Positions 46,360-56,738 are shown, counted from the stretch's first letter. The stretch: DNA of 64,000 bases from Metapseudomonas boanensis (GCF_018704125.1 NZ_JAGTIS010000001.1:62001-126000), one strand, 5' to 3'. The notes: generated by a model not told the origin, from the sequence alone. Program-made: numbers and translations.

Positions 46360-47007
46360 ATGACCCAGACCCTGGCCGACATGCGCCGTGATTACACCCG
46401 CGACGGGCTCAGCGAGGAGATAGCCCCCGCCGAGCCCTTCAGCCTGTTCCAGACCTGGTTTTCCGACGCAGTGAGGACCGAGCAACTGCCGGTCGAGCCC
46501 AATGCCATGACGCTGGCCACGGTCGATCCCTCGGGCCGCCCCCATTGCCGGGTTCTGCTGCTCAAGGGGCTGGATGAGCGCGGCTTCACCTTCTTTACTA
46601 ATTACGACAGTGACAAGGGCCAGCAGTTGGCGGCAAACCCCTATGCCGCGATGACCTTTTTCTGGCCCGCCCTTGAGCGCCAGGTGCGCATCGAAGGGCA
46701 AGTGGAGCGGGTTACGCCTGCCGAGTCGGACTCTTATTTCCAGGTGCGCCCTCTGGGTAGCCGCTTGGGCGCTTGGGCTTCACCGCAAAGCCAGGTGATC
46801 GCCGATCGTGGTGAGTTGGAGTCGCTGCTGGCGGACACCGAGCGCCGTTTCCTTGACCAGGCTCCGCACTGTCCACCGCATTGGGGAGGATATCGCTTGT
46901 TGGCCGAACGCATCGAATTCTGGCAGGGCCGGCCAAGCCGCCTTCATGACCGCCTGAACTACCGCCTCCAGCACGGGGCGTGGATCCGGGAACGACTCGC
47001 TCCCTGA
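46360..47007 (+). CDS. pdxH: Pyridoxamine/pyridoxine 5'-phosphate oxidase
   Basis: PdxH is an FMN enzyme that oxidises PNP or PMP to pyridoxal phosphate, the last step of vitamin B6 synthesis and salvage. The 215-residue protein shows [40 protein letters not shown] and the C-terminal signature [13 protein letters not shown]. The start at ATG 46360 is standard ([12 protein letters not shown]). Confidence 0.97.
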   Translation: MTQTLADMRRDYTRDGLSEEIAPAEPFSLFQTWFSDAVRTEQLPVEPNAMTLATVDPSGRPHCRVLLLKGLDERGFTFFTNYDSDKGQQLAANPYAAMTFFWPALERQVRIEGQVERVTPAESDSYFQVRPLGSRLGAWASPQSQVIADRGELESLLADTERRFLDQAPHCPPHWGGYRLLAERIEFWQGRPSRLHDRLNYRLQHGAWIRERLAP

Positions 47008-47062
47008 ACTACCGCCCCCATCTCGTTGCCCGGAGCAGGGCAGTATGAGCGAGGTGGCTGGT

Positions 47063-47305
47063 TCAGCTGTCCGATCGAGCATATTGCTCCGCCGCCTGGC
47101 GGAGCCAGGCGGGCAGTTGGCGGCGCTTGATGCCGCGGGCCCGTGCACTGGCCAGCTGTTCCAGCATGTAGGTCTGTTTGGCTTTGTCCCCTTCGGCGAG
47201 CGACAAGGCCAGGTCGCGATCCATCCAGCGTTTGATGCGAACGTAGATCCACCAGTGAAAGTACAGACCTGCGGCGGTAGTCACGACGATGATGAAGTAA
47301 TCCAT
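47063..47305 (-). CDS. Small membrane-anchored hypothetical protein
   Basis: This 80-residue protein has one N-terminal transmembrane helix (YFIIVVTTAAGLYFHWWIYV) followed by a basic, Gln/Arg-rich helical tail (RIKRWMDRDLALSLAEGDK...ARARGIKRRQLPAWLRQAAEQYA). The tail should face the cytoplasm. I do not recognise a family. It is convergent with pdxH and divergent from the glycine-zipper lipoprotein. Confidence 0.7.
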   Translation of the reverse strand: MDYFIIVVTTAAGLYFHWWIYVRIKRWMDRDLALSLAEGDKAKQTYMLEQLASARARGIKRRQLPAWLRQAAEQYARSDS

Positions 47306-47468
47306 AGGCTAACCTTTGAAATTGCAGGGACGGATGCGCCCAATTCTGCTCGGTGAATCAGGAAGCTGTCTGTTTCCTGAATGAACTCGAAGTTAATGGG
47401 CGGCTCTGGTGACAGCTACACTTGAGCAGAGTCTAATGGACAAGAACTCAATCCTTGGAGGAAATGCT

Positions 47469-47933
47469 ATGCGTAAACCCGTTCTGCTGGTGGCCTCGTT
47501 GACGGCAGTGGCACTGGCGTTGGGCGGCTGTCAGTCGAGCCTGACCGGCGACACCTATTCGCGCGACGAGGCCCGTCAGGTGCAGACCGTGCGCATGGGC
47601 ACCATTCAGGCACTGCGTCCAGTGAAGATTGAGGGCACCAAGACGCCCATCGGTGCAGGGGCGGGTGCTGTGGCAGGAGGCATCGGCGGTAGCACTATCG
47701 GTCATGGTCGTGGAAGCGCAGTAGCTGCGGTGATCGGCGCAGTTGCCGGTGGCCTGATTGGCGCCGCTGCGGAAGAGGGTGTGACCCGGACCCAGGGCGT
47801 GGAAGTCACCGTGCGCGAGGACGATGGCTCGATGCGTGCCTACGTGCAGGAAGTCCAGCCCAACGAAGTCTTTCGGGTTGGCGAGCGCGTGCGCATCTTG
47901 ACGGTCAACGGCACGAGCCGAGTCAGCCACTGA
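47469..47933 (+). CDS. Glycine-zipper outer membrane lipoprotein (SlyB-like)
   Basis: This 154-residue lipoprotein has lipobox LGGC and a glycine-zipper 2TM domain (GAGAGAVAGGIGGSTIGHGRGSAVAAVIGAVAGGLIGAAAEEG, in parts), ending in a small beta domain (VEVTVREDDG, FRVGERVRIL). It is of the SlyB/PcpY type, known to support outer membrane integrity under stress. The ATG at 47469 follows GGAGG. A GCCGCCCC/GGGGCGGC hairpin at 47941 follows the stop. Confidence 0.88.
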   Translation: MRKPVLLVASLTAVALALGGCQSSLTGDTYSRDEARQVQTVRMGTIQALRPVKIEGTKTPIGAGAGAVAGGIGGSTIGHGRGSAVAAVIGAVAGGLIGAAAEEGVTRTQGVEVTVREDDGSMRAYVQEVQPNEVFRVGERVRILTVNGTSRVSH

Positions 47934-48177
47934 CAACATGGCCGCCCCAATGGGGCGGCTCATTCGCTCGTCTGCACTTTCCTTCATTTCTACCTTCCCT
48001 TGGAGTACGACTCATGCAGTTCGGCCTCCAAGGGTGGCGTGCTTTCGCCTGGCTCTGCCAGCTTTTGAAATAATTCAATTTATTGAGCTTGATCGATAGT
48101 AATGGATAATCGCCAGGATTCTGTCCTGCCATCTGTCCTGCCTTGGTGAGGATGGCGTTGACCTTGGGGAGTAATGG

Positions 48178-50973
48178 ATGCTGTTGGCGCTTATCGTTGC
48201 GCTGCCCTTTCTAGGGGCTCTTCTTCCACCATTGGCCGAGCGTCATGGCCGTACGCTGTGCGCCGCTGTCGCTGCTCTGGCACCACTGGCCGGCCTGATC
48301 CTGCTGCTGACCCAGGCAGGGGTCGTGTTCTCTGGGGCTACCCTCAAGTTGATGCTGCCCTGGCTGCCGGGTTTTGGCCTTGGTTTCAACCTGCGTCTGG
48401 ATGGCCTCGGTTTCCTGTTTGCGTTGCTGATTCTCGGGATTGGCCTGCTGGTCATCCTCTACGCACGTTATTACCTGTCCAAGCAGGAGCCAATGGGGCG
48501 TTTCTTCGCATTCCTGCTGCTGTTCATGGGGGCGATGCTGGGTGTCGTGCTCTCGGAGAACCTGCTGCTGATGCTGGTGTTCTGGGAGCTGACCAGCCTG
48601 TCGTCGTTCCTGCTAATCGGCTTCTGGGGGCAGCGTTCCGATGCACGCAAAGGCGCTCGCATGGCGCTGGCGGTCACAGGCGGCGGCGGCTTGGCGCTGC
48701 TTGCCGGCATCCTGCTGATCGGCCAGATCGTGGGTAGTTACGAGCTGACTGAGGTGCTCGCTTCGGGGGAACTGATTCGTGCCCATGCGTTTTACCCGGT
48801 CGCGCTGATGCTGGTGCTGCTGGGAGTCTTCACCAAGTCAGCGCAGTTTCCTTTCCACTTCTGGCTACCCCACGCGATGGCCGCACCCACGCCGGTGTCG
48901 GCGTACCTCCACTCGGCAACCATGGTCAAGGCAGGCGTGTTCCTGCTGGCGCGCCTGTACCCGGCACTGGCGGGTTCTGACCTGTGGTTTTATTTCGTCA
49001 GCCTGACTGGCCTGGCAACCTTGCTGATCGGCGCAGGAATGGCGCTGTTCCAGCATGACCTCAAAGGGCTGCTCGCCTACTCGACCATCAGCCATCTCGG
49101 CCTGATCACGCTGCTGTTCGGCCTCGACTCGCAGCTGTCCAACGTCGCCGCGGTGTTCCATATCATCAACCATGCCACGTTCAAGGCATCTCTTTTCATG
49201 GCCGCCGGGATCATCGACCACGAGACCGGCAGCCGAGACATGCGCTTGGTCAACGGCATGTGGAAGTACTTGCCACACACGGCCGTCCTGGCCATGGTCG
49301 CGTCCTTGGCGATGGCTGGTGTGCCGTTGCTCAATGGTTTTCTGAGCAAGGAGATGTTCTTCGGCGAAACCTTGCAGCAGCACCTTCTGGGCAGTTTCAG
49401 TTGGGTGGTGCCGGCGACGGCGACCCTTGCCGGGGTATTCTCAGTGGCTTATTCGCTGCGCTTCGTCCACGACGTATTCTTCAATGGCGAGCCGGTAGCC
49501 CTGCCGAAATTTCCGCCCCACGAGCCGCCGCGCTATATGAAAGTGCCGGTCGAGATCCTGGTGTTCCTCTGCCTGTTGGTCGGGATGTTGCCGGGCTACA
49601 CTGTCGCGCCTCTGCTAGCGGCTGCCGCTTCGGCCAGCCTAGGCGGCGAGTTGCCCGAATACAGTCTGTCCATCTGGCATGGATTCAATCTGCCGCTGGC
49701 GATGAGTGTGGTGGCGCTGGTTGGCGGTGTGCTGGTCTACGTGCTGCGCCAGCCCCTGTTCCGTTGGTATGTGGGCCTACCGGATATCGATGCCAAGCTG
49801 GTTTTCGAGCGACAGGTGCAGCGCGTAGTAGCGGTGGCGTCGTGGGTGACCGAGCGCCTGGAGAACGGTTCGCTTCAGCGCTATCTGGCCTGGCTCCTGG
49901 GCAGCGCCCTGCTGTTGGTAGCCGCGGCGTTGGCACCCTTGGAGCAACTCACCGGCAGCCGCAGCCTGACGACGGTAGACGGCATTACCGGACTCGGTCT
50001 GGTGATGCTGGGGGCCAGTGGCGTGATCACGGCGATCTACCATCGCCAACGACTGACGGCCTTGTTGATCCTCAGTGTGGCCGGGTTGCTGGTGGCCCTG
50101 ACCTTCGCCCGGTTCTCTGCGCCTGACCTTGCCCTCACTCAGTTGGTGGTTGAGGTAGTGACCATCGTCCTGCTGATGCTGGCGCTCTACTACTTGCCGT
50201 CGCGCACGCCGGAAGAGAGCTCGAGTCTGCGGGGCTTGCGCGATTTCGTGCTGGCCGGCGGCGTGGGCGTGATGGTGGCGCTGCTAGCGTTCGCCGTATT
50301 GACCCGGCCTTACTCGGGCATCGCTGATTTCTTCCTCGCCAACAGCTTGTCCGGTGGTGGCGGAACCAACGTGGTGAACGTGATCCTGGTCGATTTCCGC
50401 GGCTTCGACACCTTGGGCGAAATCACAGTGCTGGCGATTGCCGGGGTTGGCATCTACGCCATGCTGTCCGGTTTCCAGTTGCAGAACCCCACCTGCGATC
50501 CCCTGGGGCGCAACTGGGCCCATGCCAAGCACCCGCTGATCCTCGAGACCTTATCCCGCTTGTTGTTGCCGCTAGCGCTGCTGATTTCCGTGTTCATCTT
50601 CCTACGTGGCCACAACCAGCCTGGCGGGGGCTTCATTGCCGGGTTGATCACGTCGGTAGCATTGATCCTGCAGTACATCGCCAGTGGCGTGGCCTGGGTG
50701 GAGCAGCGCCGCCCCCTCAACTACCAGCGCATGGCGGGTGCCGGCATCACCGTCGCTGGTTTGACTGGCCTCGGGAGCTGGTACTTCGGTCGTCCGTTCC
50801 TGACGTCTGCTTTCGGCCACTTCGAACTGTCCTTGGTGGGGGAGTTCGAGTTGGCGACGGCTATGTTGTTTGACCTCGGCGTTTACCTGACTGTAGTTGG
50901 AGCCACCCAGCTGATTCTGGTGAACCTGGGCCGGCTCAGCCTGGCCCCTGCCGCGAGCGAGGATATTCATTGA
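48178..50973 (+). CDS. mrpA: Mrp/Pha antiporter subunit A+B fusion (MrpA/PhaAB)
   Basis: This 931-residue membrane protein carries MrpA homologous to complex I NuoL (about residues 1-700), with the proton-channel Glu137 in [12 protein letters not shown] and [24 protein letters not shown]. It is followed by an MrpB-like domain near the C-terminus ([16 protein letters not shown]). The fusion replaces separate mrpA and mrpB genes, as in Group 2 systems. The complex exchanges Na+ or K+ for H+. The ATG at 48178 has GGGGAG 6 nt upstream. The stop overlaps the mrpC ATG. Confidence 0.95.
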   Translation: MLLALIVALPFLGALLPPLAERHGRTLCAAVAALAPLAGLILLLTQAGVVFSGATLKLMLPWLPGFGLGFNLRLDGLGFLFALLILGIGLLVILYARYYLSKQEPMGRFFAFLLLFMGAMLGVVLSENLLLMLVFWELTSLSSFLLIGFWGQRSDARKGARMALAVTGGGGLALLAGILLIGQIVGSYELTEVLASGELIRAHAFYPVALMLVLLGVFTKSAQFPFHFWLPHAMAAPTPVSAYLHSATMVKAGVFLLARLYPALAGSDLWFYFVSLTGLATLLIGAGMALFQHDLKGLLAYSTISHLGLITLLFGLDSQLSNVAAVFHIINHATFKASLFMAAGIIDHETGSRDMRLVNGMWKYLPHTAVLAMVASLAMAGVPLLNGFLSKEMFFGETLQQHLLGSFSWVVPATATLAGVFSVAYSLRFVHDVFFNGEPVALPKFPPHEPPRYMKVPVEILVFLCLLVGMLPGYTVAPLLAAAASASLGGELPEYSLSIWHGFNLPLAMSVVALVGGVLVYVLRQPLFRWYVGLPDIDAKLVFERQVQRVVAVASWVTERLENGSLQRYLAWLLGSALLLVAAALAPLEQLTGSRSLTTVDGITGLGLVMLGASGVITAIYHRQRLTALLILSVAGLLVALTFARFSAPDLALTQLVVEVVTIVLLMLALYYLPSRTPEESSSLRGLRDFVLAGGVGVMVALLAFAVLTRPYSGIADFFLANSLSGGGGTNVVNVILVDFRGFDTLGEITVLAIAGVGIYAMLSGFQLQNPTCDPLGRNWAHAKHPLILETLSRLLLPLALLISVFIFLRGHNQPGGGFIAGLITSVALILQYIASGVAWVEQRRPLNYQRMAGAGITVAGLTGLGSWYFGRPFLTSAFGHFELSLVGEFELATAMLFDLGVYLTVVGATQLILVNLGRLSLAPAASEDIH

Positions 50974-51308
50974 TGGAGGCGCTGTTCGCCATAACCCTCG
51001 GGCTACTGGCTGCCAGTGGCGTCTACCTGTTGCTGCGTGCCCAGACTTTCCCGGTGGTGCTGGGGCTCACCCTGATTTCCTACGCGGTGAACCTCTTCCT
51101 GTTTGCCATGGGCCGGCTCACGGGCGATGCGGCAGTGCTCGGTAGCGGGGCAACCTACGCCGACCCTGTGCCGCAGGCACTGGTGCTGACAGCCATCGTC
51201 ATCGGTTTCGCCATGACCGCCTTTGTCGTCGTGCTGGCATTGCGAGGTGTTGGCGACCTTGGCAGCGACCATGTCGACGGACGTGCCACGGAGGAGCAGA
51301 CGCCATGA
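50973..51308 (+). CDS. mrpC: Mrp/Pha antiporter subunit C
   Basis: This 111-residue, three-helix protein is homologous to NuoK. It has the conserved GLTLISYAVNLFLFAMG and DPVPQALVLTAIVIGFAMTAFVV segments with the helix-interrupting DPxPQALVLTAIVI. The ATG overlaps the mrpA stop (TGATG), and the stop overlaps mrpD. Confidence 0.95.
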   Translation: MEALFAITLGLLAASGVYLLLRAQTFPVVLGLTLISYAVNLFLFAMGRLTGDAAVLGSGATYADPVPQALVLTAIVIGFAMTAFVVVLALRGVGDLGSDHVDGRATEEQTP

Positions 51309-52804
51309 GTCACCTGCCGATCCTGCCTGTTCTGATTCCGCTCTTCGCCGGCGGATTGCTGTTGATGTTGCCCTCCCACGAGCGCTTGAAGCGGTCCTTA
51401 TCCCTGCTCGCGACCCTTGCGCTGGTGCCGCTGGCCCTGCTGCTGATGGCAGAGGCGGATGATGGCCAGCTCCGGGTGTACGCCCTTGGTGGCTGGCAGC
51501 CACCGTTTGGCATCGTGTTGGTGCTGGACCGCCTGGCCGCGCTGATGTTGCTCGCCACCGCAGTCCTGGCTAGTGCGGCCGTGCTTTATGCCATGCGCGG
51601 GGACGATCGTTCAGGGCCTCGCTTCCACGCGCTGTTCCAGTTCCAGTTGCTGGGCATCAATGGTGCTTTCCTAACGGGCGACCTGTTCAACCTGTTCGTG
51701 TTCTTCGAGATCCTGCTGATCGCGTCCTACGCGCTGCTGCTGCATGGCGGCGGAGCGGAGCGGGTGAGGGCGGGCTTGCACTACGTGATCCTCAATCTGG
51801 CGGGCTCGGCGCTGTTTCTGCTTGCCCTGGGGACGCTTTACGGCATCAGCGGCACCTTGAACATGGCCGACATGGCGCGCTTCGTCGCGGCGGCTGATGC
51901 AGACAAGGCGCCGATCCTGGGTGCGGCCGGGCTGCTCCTGCTGCTGGTGTTCGCACTCAAGGCCGCGCTGCTGCCCCTGTACTTCTGGCTGCCGCGGGCC
52001 TATTCCGCGGCAAGCGCGCCGGTCGCAGCCTTGTTCGCAATCATGACCAAAGTCGGGATCTATTCCATCCTGCGTGTCCATAGTCTGGTATTCGGCCCAG
52101 GGGCGGGCGAGTTGGCTAATCTGGCCCAGGCCTGGCTCTGGCCGCTGGCGCTACTGACGGTCCTGCTCGGAGCGCTGGGTGCCCTGGCGGCACGGAGCCT
52201 CCAGGCACTGCTGGCTTACCTGGTGGTGGTCTCCGCTGGTACGTTGCTCGCCGCCATTGCCTTGGGAGGGCCAGGGGCACAGGCAGCGGCCCTGTTCTAT
52301 GTGCTCCACAGCACCTGGGTTGCCGGGGCCTTGTTCCTGCTTGCCGACCTGGTCAGCCGGCAGCGCGGCGATAAGCATTGCCAGCTGGTCCAGGGGCCAG
52401 CCTTGATGAATCCACGCATCCTGGGGGCTGCGTTCTTCTTCGGTGCCATTGCGGTGGCCGGGCTTCCGCCGTTGTCCGGATTCTTCGCCAAGTTACTGCT
52501 GCTCCAGGCCGCATCTGAAGGTCAGGCGACGCTGGCGCTGTGGAGCGTGCTGCTGATTGGGGGCTTCTTTGTGCTCGTGGCCCTTAGCCGTGCCGGCAGC
52601 ACCTTGTTTTGGCGCACCGGCCAGACCCAACTGGGCAGTGCCGAGCTGGACGGTGGTCGACTGTTCGCGACTCTCTTGCTGCTGGCCTGTAGCGTAGCCC
52701 TCGTGGTGTTCGCCCAGCCGTTGCTGGAGTACGCCCAGGCAAGCGCTGCACAGTTGAACGATCTGCAGCTTTACCGCGTGATCGTCGAGGAGAGCGGAAC
52801 ATGA
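51305..52804 (+). CDS. mrpD: Mrp/Pha antiporter subunit D
   Basis: This 499-residue protein is a NuoM/NuoN-like antiporter subunit with about 14 transmembrane helices. It has FFEILLIASYALLLHGG with the key Glu, a Lys in LKAALLPLYFWLPRAYSAASAPVAALFAIMTKVG, and SLQALLAYLVVVSAGTLL. It overlaps both neighbours by 4 nt. Confidence 0.96.
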   Translation: MSHLPILPVLIPLFAGGLLLMLPSHERLKRSLSLLATLALVPLALLLMAEADDGQLRVYALGGWQPPFGIVLVLDRLAALMLLATAVLASAAVLYAMRGDDRSGPRFHALFQFQLLGINGAFLTGDLFNLFVFFEILLIASYALLLHGGGAERVRAGLHYVILNLAGSALFLLALGTLYGISGTLNMADMARFVAAADADKAPILGAAGLLLLLVFALKAALLPLYFWLPRAYSAASAPVAALFAIMTKVGIYSILRVHSLVFGPGAGELANLAQAWLWPLALLTVLLGALGALAARSLQALLAYLVVVSAGTLLAAIALGGPGAQAAALFYVLHSTWVAGALFLLADLVSRQRGDKHCQLVQGPALMNPRILGAAFFFGAIAVAGLPPLSGFFAKLLLLQAASEGQATLALWSVLLIGGFFVLVALSRAGSTLFWRTGQTQLGSAELDGGRLFATLLLLACSVALVVFAQPLLEYAQASAAQLNDLQLYRVIVEESGT

Positions 52805-53301
52805 TTCGTCGTCTGTTACCGCATCCAGCCGAGAGCTTTTTGTTATTGGTTGTCTGGCTGTTGCTTGTGGGCTCGGTGAGCTTTGGCCATCTGTTGCTTG
52901 GAGCCTTCCTCAGTATCGTGATTCCGTTGCTCGTGCAGCCCTTGCTGATTGAGCGTCCGTATCGCTGGCATCCGCTCAGGTTGTTGCGCTTCCTGCTGAT
53001 GGTGATGGGGGACATCCTGGTTGCCAACTTCCAGGTGGCGCGTCTGACCTTGGGGCCGGTCGAGCGCCTGCAGCCAGCGTTCGTCGAAGTGCCCATCGAG
53101 TTGGACAATGAATTGGCGATCAGCGTACTGGTGAGCGTGGTGTCCCTGACGCCCGGGTCGCTCTCAGCCGACTTGAGCACGGACCGCCGAACATTGCTGG
53201 TTCATGGCCTTCACGTCGAGGACAAGGTGGCCATGGTGGCCGAGATCAAGGACCGCTACGAGGCCCGGTTGAAGGAGATCTTCGAATGCTCGCCTACGTG
53301 A
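52801..53301 (+). CDS. mrpE: Mrp/Pha antiporter subunit E
   Basis: This 166-residue protein has N-terminal membrane helices and a soluble end with the family hallmark VSLTPGSLSADLSTDRRTLLVHGLHVED. MrpE is needed for full antiport activity and assembly. The gene overlaps mrpD by 4 nt and mrpF by 16 nt. Confidence 0.95.
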   Translation: MIRRLLPHPAESFLLLVVWLLLVGSVSFGHLLLGAFLSIVIPLLVQPLLIERPYRWHPLRLLRFLLMVMGDILVANFQVARLTLGPVERLQPAFVEVPIELDNELAISVLVSVVSLTPGSLSADLSTDRRTLLVHGLHVEDKVAMVAEIKDRYEARLKEIFECSPT

Positions 53302-53555
53302 TTCCCTTGTGCCTGATTTTTCTCGGCCTTGCGCTGCTGCTGACCCTGGCGCGCCTGATCAAGGGGCCGTGTCTGCCGGATCGAGCCCTGGCACTGGATA
53401 CCCTCTACGTTAATGCGATCGCGCTGCTGACCCTCTTCGGTATCTGGAAGGGCAGCGCGCTGTACTTCGAGGTGGCTCTGCTGATCGCAGTTCTGGGCTT
53501 CGTCGGGACGGTGGCGGTGGCCAAATACATGTTGCGTGGAGACATCATTGAATGA
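53286..53555 (+). CDS. mrpF: Mrp/Pha antiporter subunit F
   Basis: This 89-residue protein has three transmembrane helices and the MrpF signature KGPCLPDRALALDTLYVNAIALLTLFG with the conserved Pro-Asp-Arg, then FVGTVAVAKYMLRGDIIE. It overlaps mrpE by 16 nt and mrpG by 4 nt. Confidence 0.95.
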   Translation: MLAYVIPLCLIFLGLALLLTLARLIKGPCLPDRALALDTLYVNAIALLTLFGIWKGSALYFEVALLIAVLGFVGTVAVAKYMLRGDIIE

Positions 53556-53899
53556 GTGCCCAACCCATGGCCCTATGGCTGGAAATCATCGTCTCGCTGC
53601 TGCTCATCCTCGGTAGCCTGTTCGTGCTGATTGGCGCCTTCGGCCTCTATCGCTTGCCAGACTTCTTCATGCGACTGCATGGCCCGACCAAGGCGACCAC
53701 GCTGGGTGTGGGCTCCATGGTGGTTGCATCGCTGGTGTTCTTCTGCGCGGTAGGAGATGGACTCAGCCTGCATGAGTTGCTGATCAGCCTGTTCCTGTTC
53801 ATCAGCGCACCGGTCAGCGCCTACATGCTGGCCAAGGCTGCGGTACAGCAGCGCCTGCCCCTGGCCCCCAAGACCCGCGGCAAGCCCTGGGAGCAGTGA
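53552..53899 (+). CDS. mrpG: Mrp/Pha antiporter subunit G
   Basis: This 115-residue protein has three transmembrane helices and the signature FGLYRLPDFFMRLHGPTKATTLGVG, typical of MrpG/PhaG. It is the last gene of the six-gene operon. Confidence 0.95.
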   Translation: MSAQPMALWLEIIVSLLLILGSLFVLIGAFGLYRLPDFFMRLHGPTKATTLGVGSMVVASLVFFCAVGDGLSLHELLISLFLFISAPVSAYMLAKAAVQQRLPLAPKTRGKPWEQ

Positions 53900-53988
53900 G
53901 ACGCTGCAGCGTCACAGTTTCCACATGCCGCTGTGTCTGTTGATGACATCATCTGCTACCTAAAATCCGATTTTTTCGGAGATGAGCG

Positions 53989-54894
53989 ATGGCACAGCAT
54001 GGACGCCTGGTGGCGGTATTCTGCCTGGTGCTAGCCATGGCGATCTGGGGCAGCTCCTTTATCGCCTTGAAACTGGCTTTTCTCGAAGTGGCTCCGCATT
54101 GGGTGATCTTCGCTCGGATGGCGCTGGGTAGTGTGGTCTTCCTCCTGGCCTGGCGCTGGCGTGGCCGTATCGATGCCCGCCCCGGCGATTGGAAATACCT
54201 GCTTGGCCTCGCGGCTTGCGAACCTTGTCTCTACTTCATATTCGAGGCGCTTGCGTTGCAGCACACCAGCGCTTCCCAGGCTGGGATGATCACGGCCTTG
54301 CTGCCGATGCTGGTGGCAGTCGGCGCCTTTGCCTTTCTCAAGGAACGCATCAGCCGCAGCACGCTGGCCGGGTTCCTGCTGGCCTTTGTCGGTGCCATAT
54401 GGCTCAGCCTGGCCAGCGAATCCGACCGCCATGCGCCGGAGCCGCTGCTGGGCAACTTCTACGAGTTGTTGGCGATGCTCTGTGCTACTGGCTACACGCT
54501 GTTGCTCAAGCACCTGTCGGCCCGTTACTCGGTATTCTTCCTGACCGCTTTGCAGGCCTTCGTCGGCAGCTTGTTCTTCCTGCCCCTGGCGTGGCTGGCT
54601 TCGCCGTTGCCTCCGGCTGTCAGCCCTCAGGGCTTGGGCGCCATGGTTTATCTGGGCATCGCGGTCACGGTGGGGGCTTATGGGCTCTACAACTTTGGCG
54701 TTTCGCGCTTGCCGGCCAGCCAGGCGACCGGGTTCATCAACCTGATTCCGGTCTTCACCTTGGTGTTCGCGATGATCTTCCTGGGTGAACGCCTGGCCCC
54801 CATGCAGTTGCTGGCCGCGGCGCTGGTATTCACCGGCGTTGCACTCAGCCAATGGGGTAGCACCGCGCCCGCTCCGGCCGGTGTGCTGGATTAG
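53989..54894 (+). CDS. EamA-domain DMT-superfamily exporter
   Basis: This 301-residue protein has ten predicted transmembrane helices in two EamA repeats (MAIWGSSFIALKLAF in the first, ASQATGFINLIPVFTLVFAMIFLGERL in the second). DMT exporters move amino acids, purines or other metabolites; the substrate cannot be read from the sequence. A 63-nt nested hairpin separates it from the convergent GAPDH gene. Confidence 0.9.
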   Translation: MAQHGRLVAVFCLVLAMAIWGSSFIALKLAFLEVAPHWVIFARMALGSVVFLLAWRWRGRIDARPGDWKYLLGLAACEPCLYFIFEALALQHTSASQAGMITALLPMLVAVGAFAFLKERISRSTLAGFLLAFVGAIWLSLASESDRHAPEPLLGNFYELLAMLCATGYTLLLKHLSARYSVFFLTALQAFVGSLFFLPLAWLASPLPPAVSPQGLGAMVYLGIAVTVGAYGLYNFGVSRLPASQATGFINLIPVFTLVFAMIFLGERLAPMQLLAAALVFTGVALSQWGSTAPAPAGVLD

Positions 54895-54905
54895 CCGCTC
54901 AATGA

Positions 54906-54968
54906 GCTGAGCCTGCCCAATGCTCTCGGGCACGCTGCGCATGCCCTGTTGGGCTTCGCAGGCTCAGC
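54906..54968. terminator. Nested hairpin between convergent genes
   Basis: The outer stem GCTGAGCCTG / CAGGCTCAGC is 10 bp. A second stem CCCAA / TTGGG and a third, GGGCA / TGCCC, lie inside, giving a 63-nt imperfect palindrome. It has no T-run and begins 11 nt after the DMT gene. Confidence 0.5.
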
Positions 54969-54981
54969 GCCAACCTTGTAT

Positions 54982-55980
54982 CTACGGGGTCAGCCAGGCC
55001 AGCACTACGTCCAGCATGCGGTTGGCAAAGGCCCATTCGTTGTCATACCAGGCCAGCACCTTGACCAGCTCGCCCTGTACGCGGGTGTGGTTGAGATCAA
55101 CTACGCAGGATACCGGGTAGCCATTGAAGTCCCGGGATACCAAGGGGAGCGCACTGCACTCCATCACCCCAGTCGGAAGCTCGCGGGCACCGGTTTCGAT
55201 CAGGGCGTTGAGGGCGTCCCGGCTGACGGGGAGCCCGGCGACGACGGTCAGGTCGAGTAGCGACACGTTGGGCGTCGGAACCCGAATGGCCAAGCCGTCC
55301 AGACGGCCGGCCAGGTCCGGCAGGACCAATCCGATGGTCTTGGCCGCGCCGGTACTGGTGGGAATCATCGACAGCGTGGCGGCGCGGGCGCGGTAGAGGT
55401 CGTTGTGGCTCCTGTCCAGCAGGCTCTGGTCATTGGTGTAGGCGTGCACGGTGGTCACCAGGCCGCTGCGGATGCCCACGGCCCGGTGCAGCACCATGGC
55501 CAGCGGGGCCAGGCAGTTGGTGGTGCAGGAGGCATTGGAGACGATCTGTTGGTTGCCGAGCAGTTCATGATTCACCCCGTAGACCACGGTCAGGTCGGCG
55601 CTGTCCAGCGGGTGCGAGAGCAACACCCGCGGAGCCCCAGCGGTGAGGTGCTGCTCCACCTGGCCGCGCTCTTTCATCTTGCCAGAACACTCCAGAACGA
55701 GATCCACGCCGAGCTGGTCCCAGGGCAGGTTGACCGGATCACGCTCGCGTAGCAGGCGAATGGTCTGGCCGTTGATCTGCAGGTGGTCGTCGTGCAGGGC
55801 GACGTGGCCCGGAAAACGGCCGAAGGTGGAATCGAAGCGGGTCAGGTGGGCCCGCGAGTCGAAATCATCCAGATCGTTGATGGCTTCTATGCGCAGGCGC
55901 TGATCCAGGCCTCGCTCGAACAGTGCTCGGACCAGGGCGCGTCCGATACGCCCGTATCCATTGAGGGCGATTCGCAGCAT
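54982..55980 (-). CDS. gap: Type I glyceraldehyde-3-phosphate dehydrogenase
   Basis: This enzyme catalyses NAD-linked oxidation of glyceraldehyde-3-phosphate to 1,3-bisphosphoglycerate. The 332-residue protein has NAD motif GYGRIGR (8-14), Asp36 after AIN (favouring NAD), catalytic Cys152 in SNASCTTNC and His179. The segments TVHAYTNDQSLLD and RVPTPNVSLLDL fit GAPDH better than erythrose-4-phosphate dehydrogenase. It stands alone, away from other glycolytic genes. Confidence 0.88.
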   Translation of the reverse strand: MLRIALNGYGRIGRALVRALFERGLDQRLRIEAINDLDDFDSRAHLTRFDSTFGRFPGHVALHDDHLQINGQTIRLLRERDPVNLPWDQLGVDLVLECSGKMKERGQVEQHLTAGAPRVLLSHPLDSADLTVVYGVNHELLGNQQIVSNASCTTNCLAPLAMVLHRAVGIRSGLVTTVHAYTNDQSLLDRSHNDLYRARAATLSMIPTSTGAAKTIGLVLPDLAGRLDGLAIRVPTPNVSLLDLTVVAGLPVSRDALNALIETGARELPTGVMECSALPLVSRDFNGYPVSCVVDLNHTRVQGELVKVLAWYDNEWAFANRMLDVVLAWLTP

Positions 55981-56063
55981 GGCGGTCTCCTTCCTGTTGT
56001 CCTGTCTTCAGCTTAGCGAGGTACGGACGGAAGGAGAGGATCCAAGGCGGCGGGGCGGCCGGA

Positions 56064-56738
56064 TCAGTCCGCGCGTGCACCGCCGAAATAGGCACAGCCG
56101 CGTTGCAGTTGGCCATTCAGGCGAAGTTCGGCGCTGAGATGCTGAACGGCTCCACTCATGCTGTCGATGCAGCGCTGTGGTGCAATCCAGAGTTCCAAGC
56201 GCTGGCCATTGGCCTCGCTGGTGAGATTGAAACGGCCTTCCGGCAGCTGCTCTTCCATGTAAGGCAGGGGTAGGGGCGGTTGGCCCGGTCGGTCGAGCAC
56301 CAGGCCCTTGTCGCTGACATTCAAGCTCCAGTCCGGCTCGTGGCCGCTGGCGTGCAGCAGCAGTTGCTTGAAGTTCACGTCCTGGCAACCATGGCCTTCG
56401 CGCTGCAGTCGATAGAGTTTCTGGACATCCAGCTGGCCATCGCTGCCATTGGCCTGATGAGCGCCGAGGTTACCGGCGAGGTCGGCGAACAGGTTGCCGG
56501 GGCCGTCGGCCGAGAGATTGGCCGACTCGGGCGCCAGCCCCGTACCGCCGTGGTCGACAACGGTAAAACGACGTTGCTCGCCACAGGGGCGGAACATGAT
56601 CTGGCCAGCGTCTACGCTGAGTTCACCCTGCAGGCGCACCAGATGGGTGACGGGTGCCTCCTTCGAAGGGCCGGCCAACATCTGGCAGGCGCCAAACAAC
56701 GGCAACAAACTGAACAGCAGTGGGCGGGCAAGGCGCAT
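56064..56738 (-). CDS. COG3650-like lipoprotein
   Basis: This 224-residue lipoprotein has a signal peptide with lipobox FGAC. It has two regions of beta-rich character, the first with the pattern GELSVDAGQIMFRPCGEQRRF and the second HASGHEPDWSLNVSDKGLVL, ending in a paired-Cys RCIDSMSG/RGCAYFGG segment. This resembles COG3650/META-type periplasmic proteins. The ATG at 56738 is chosen over 56816, which would run into the divergent gene. Confidence 0.8.
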   Translation of the reverse strand: MRLARPLLFSLLPLFGACQMLAGPSKEAPVTHLVRLQGELSVDAGQIMFRPCGEQRRFTVVDHGGTGLAPESANLSADGPGNLFADLAGNLGAHQANGSDGQLDVQKLYRLQREGHGCQDVNFKQLLLHASGHEPDWSLNVSDKGLVLDRPGQPPLPLPYMEEQLPEGRFNLTSEANGQRLELWIAPQRCIDSMSGAVQHLSAELRLNGQLQRGCAYFGGARAD

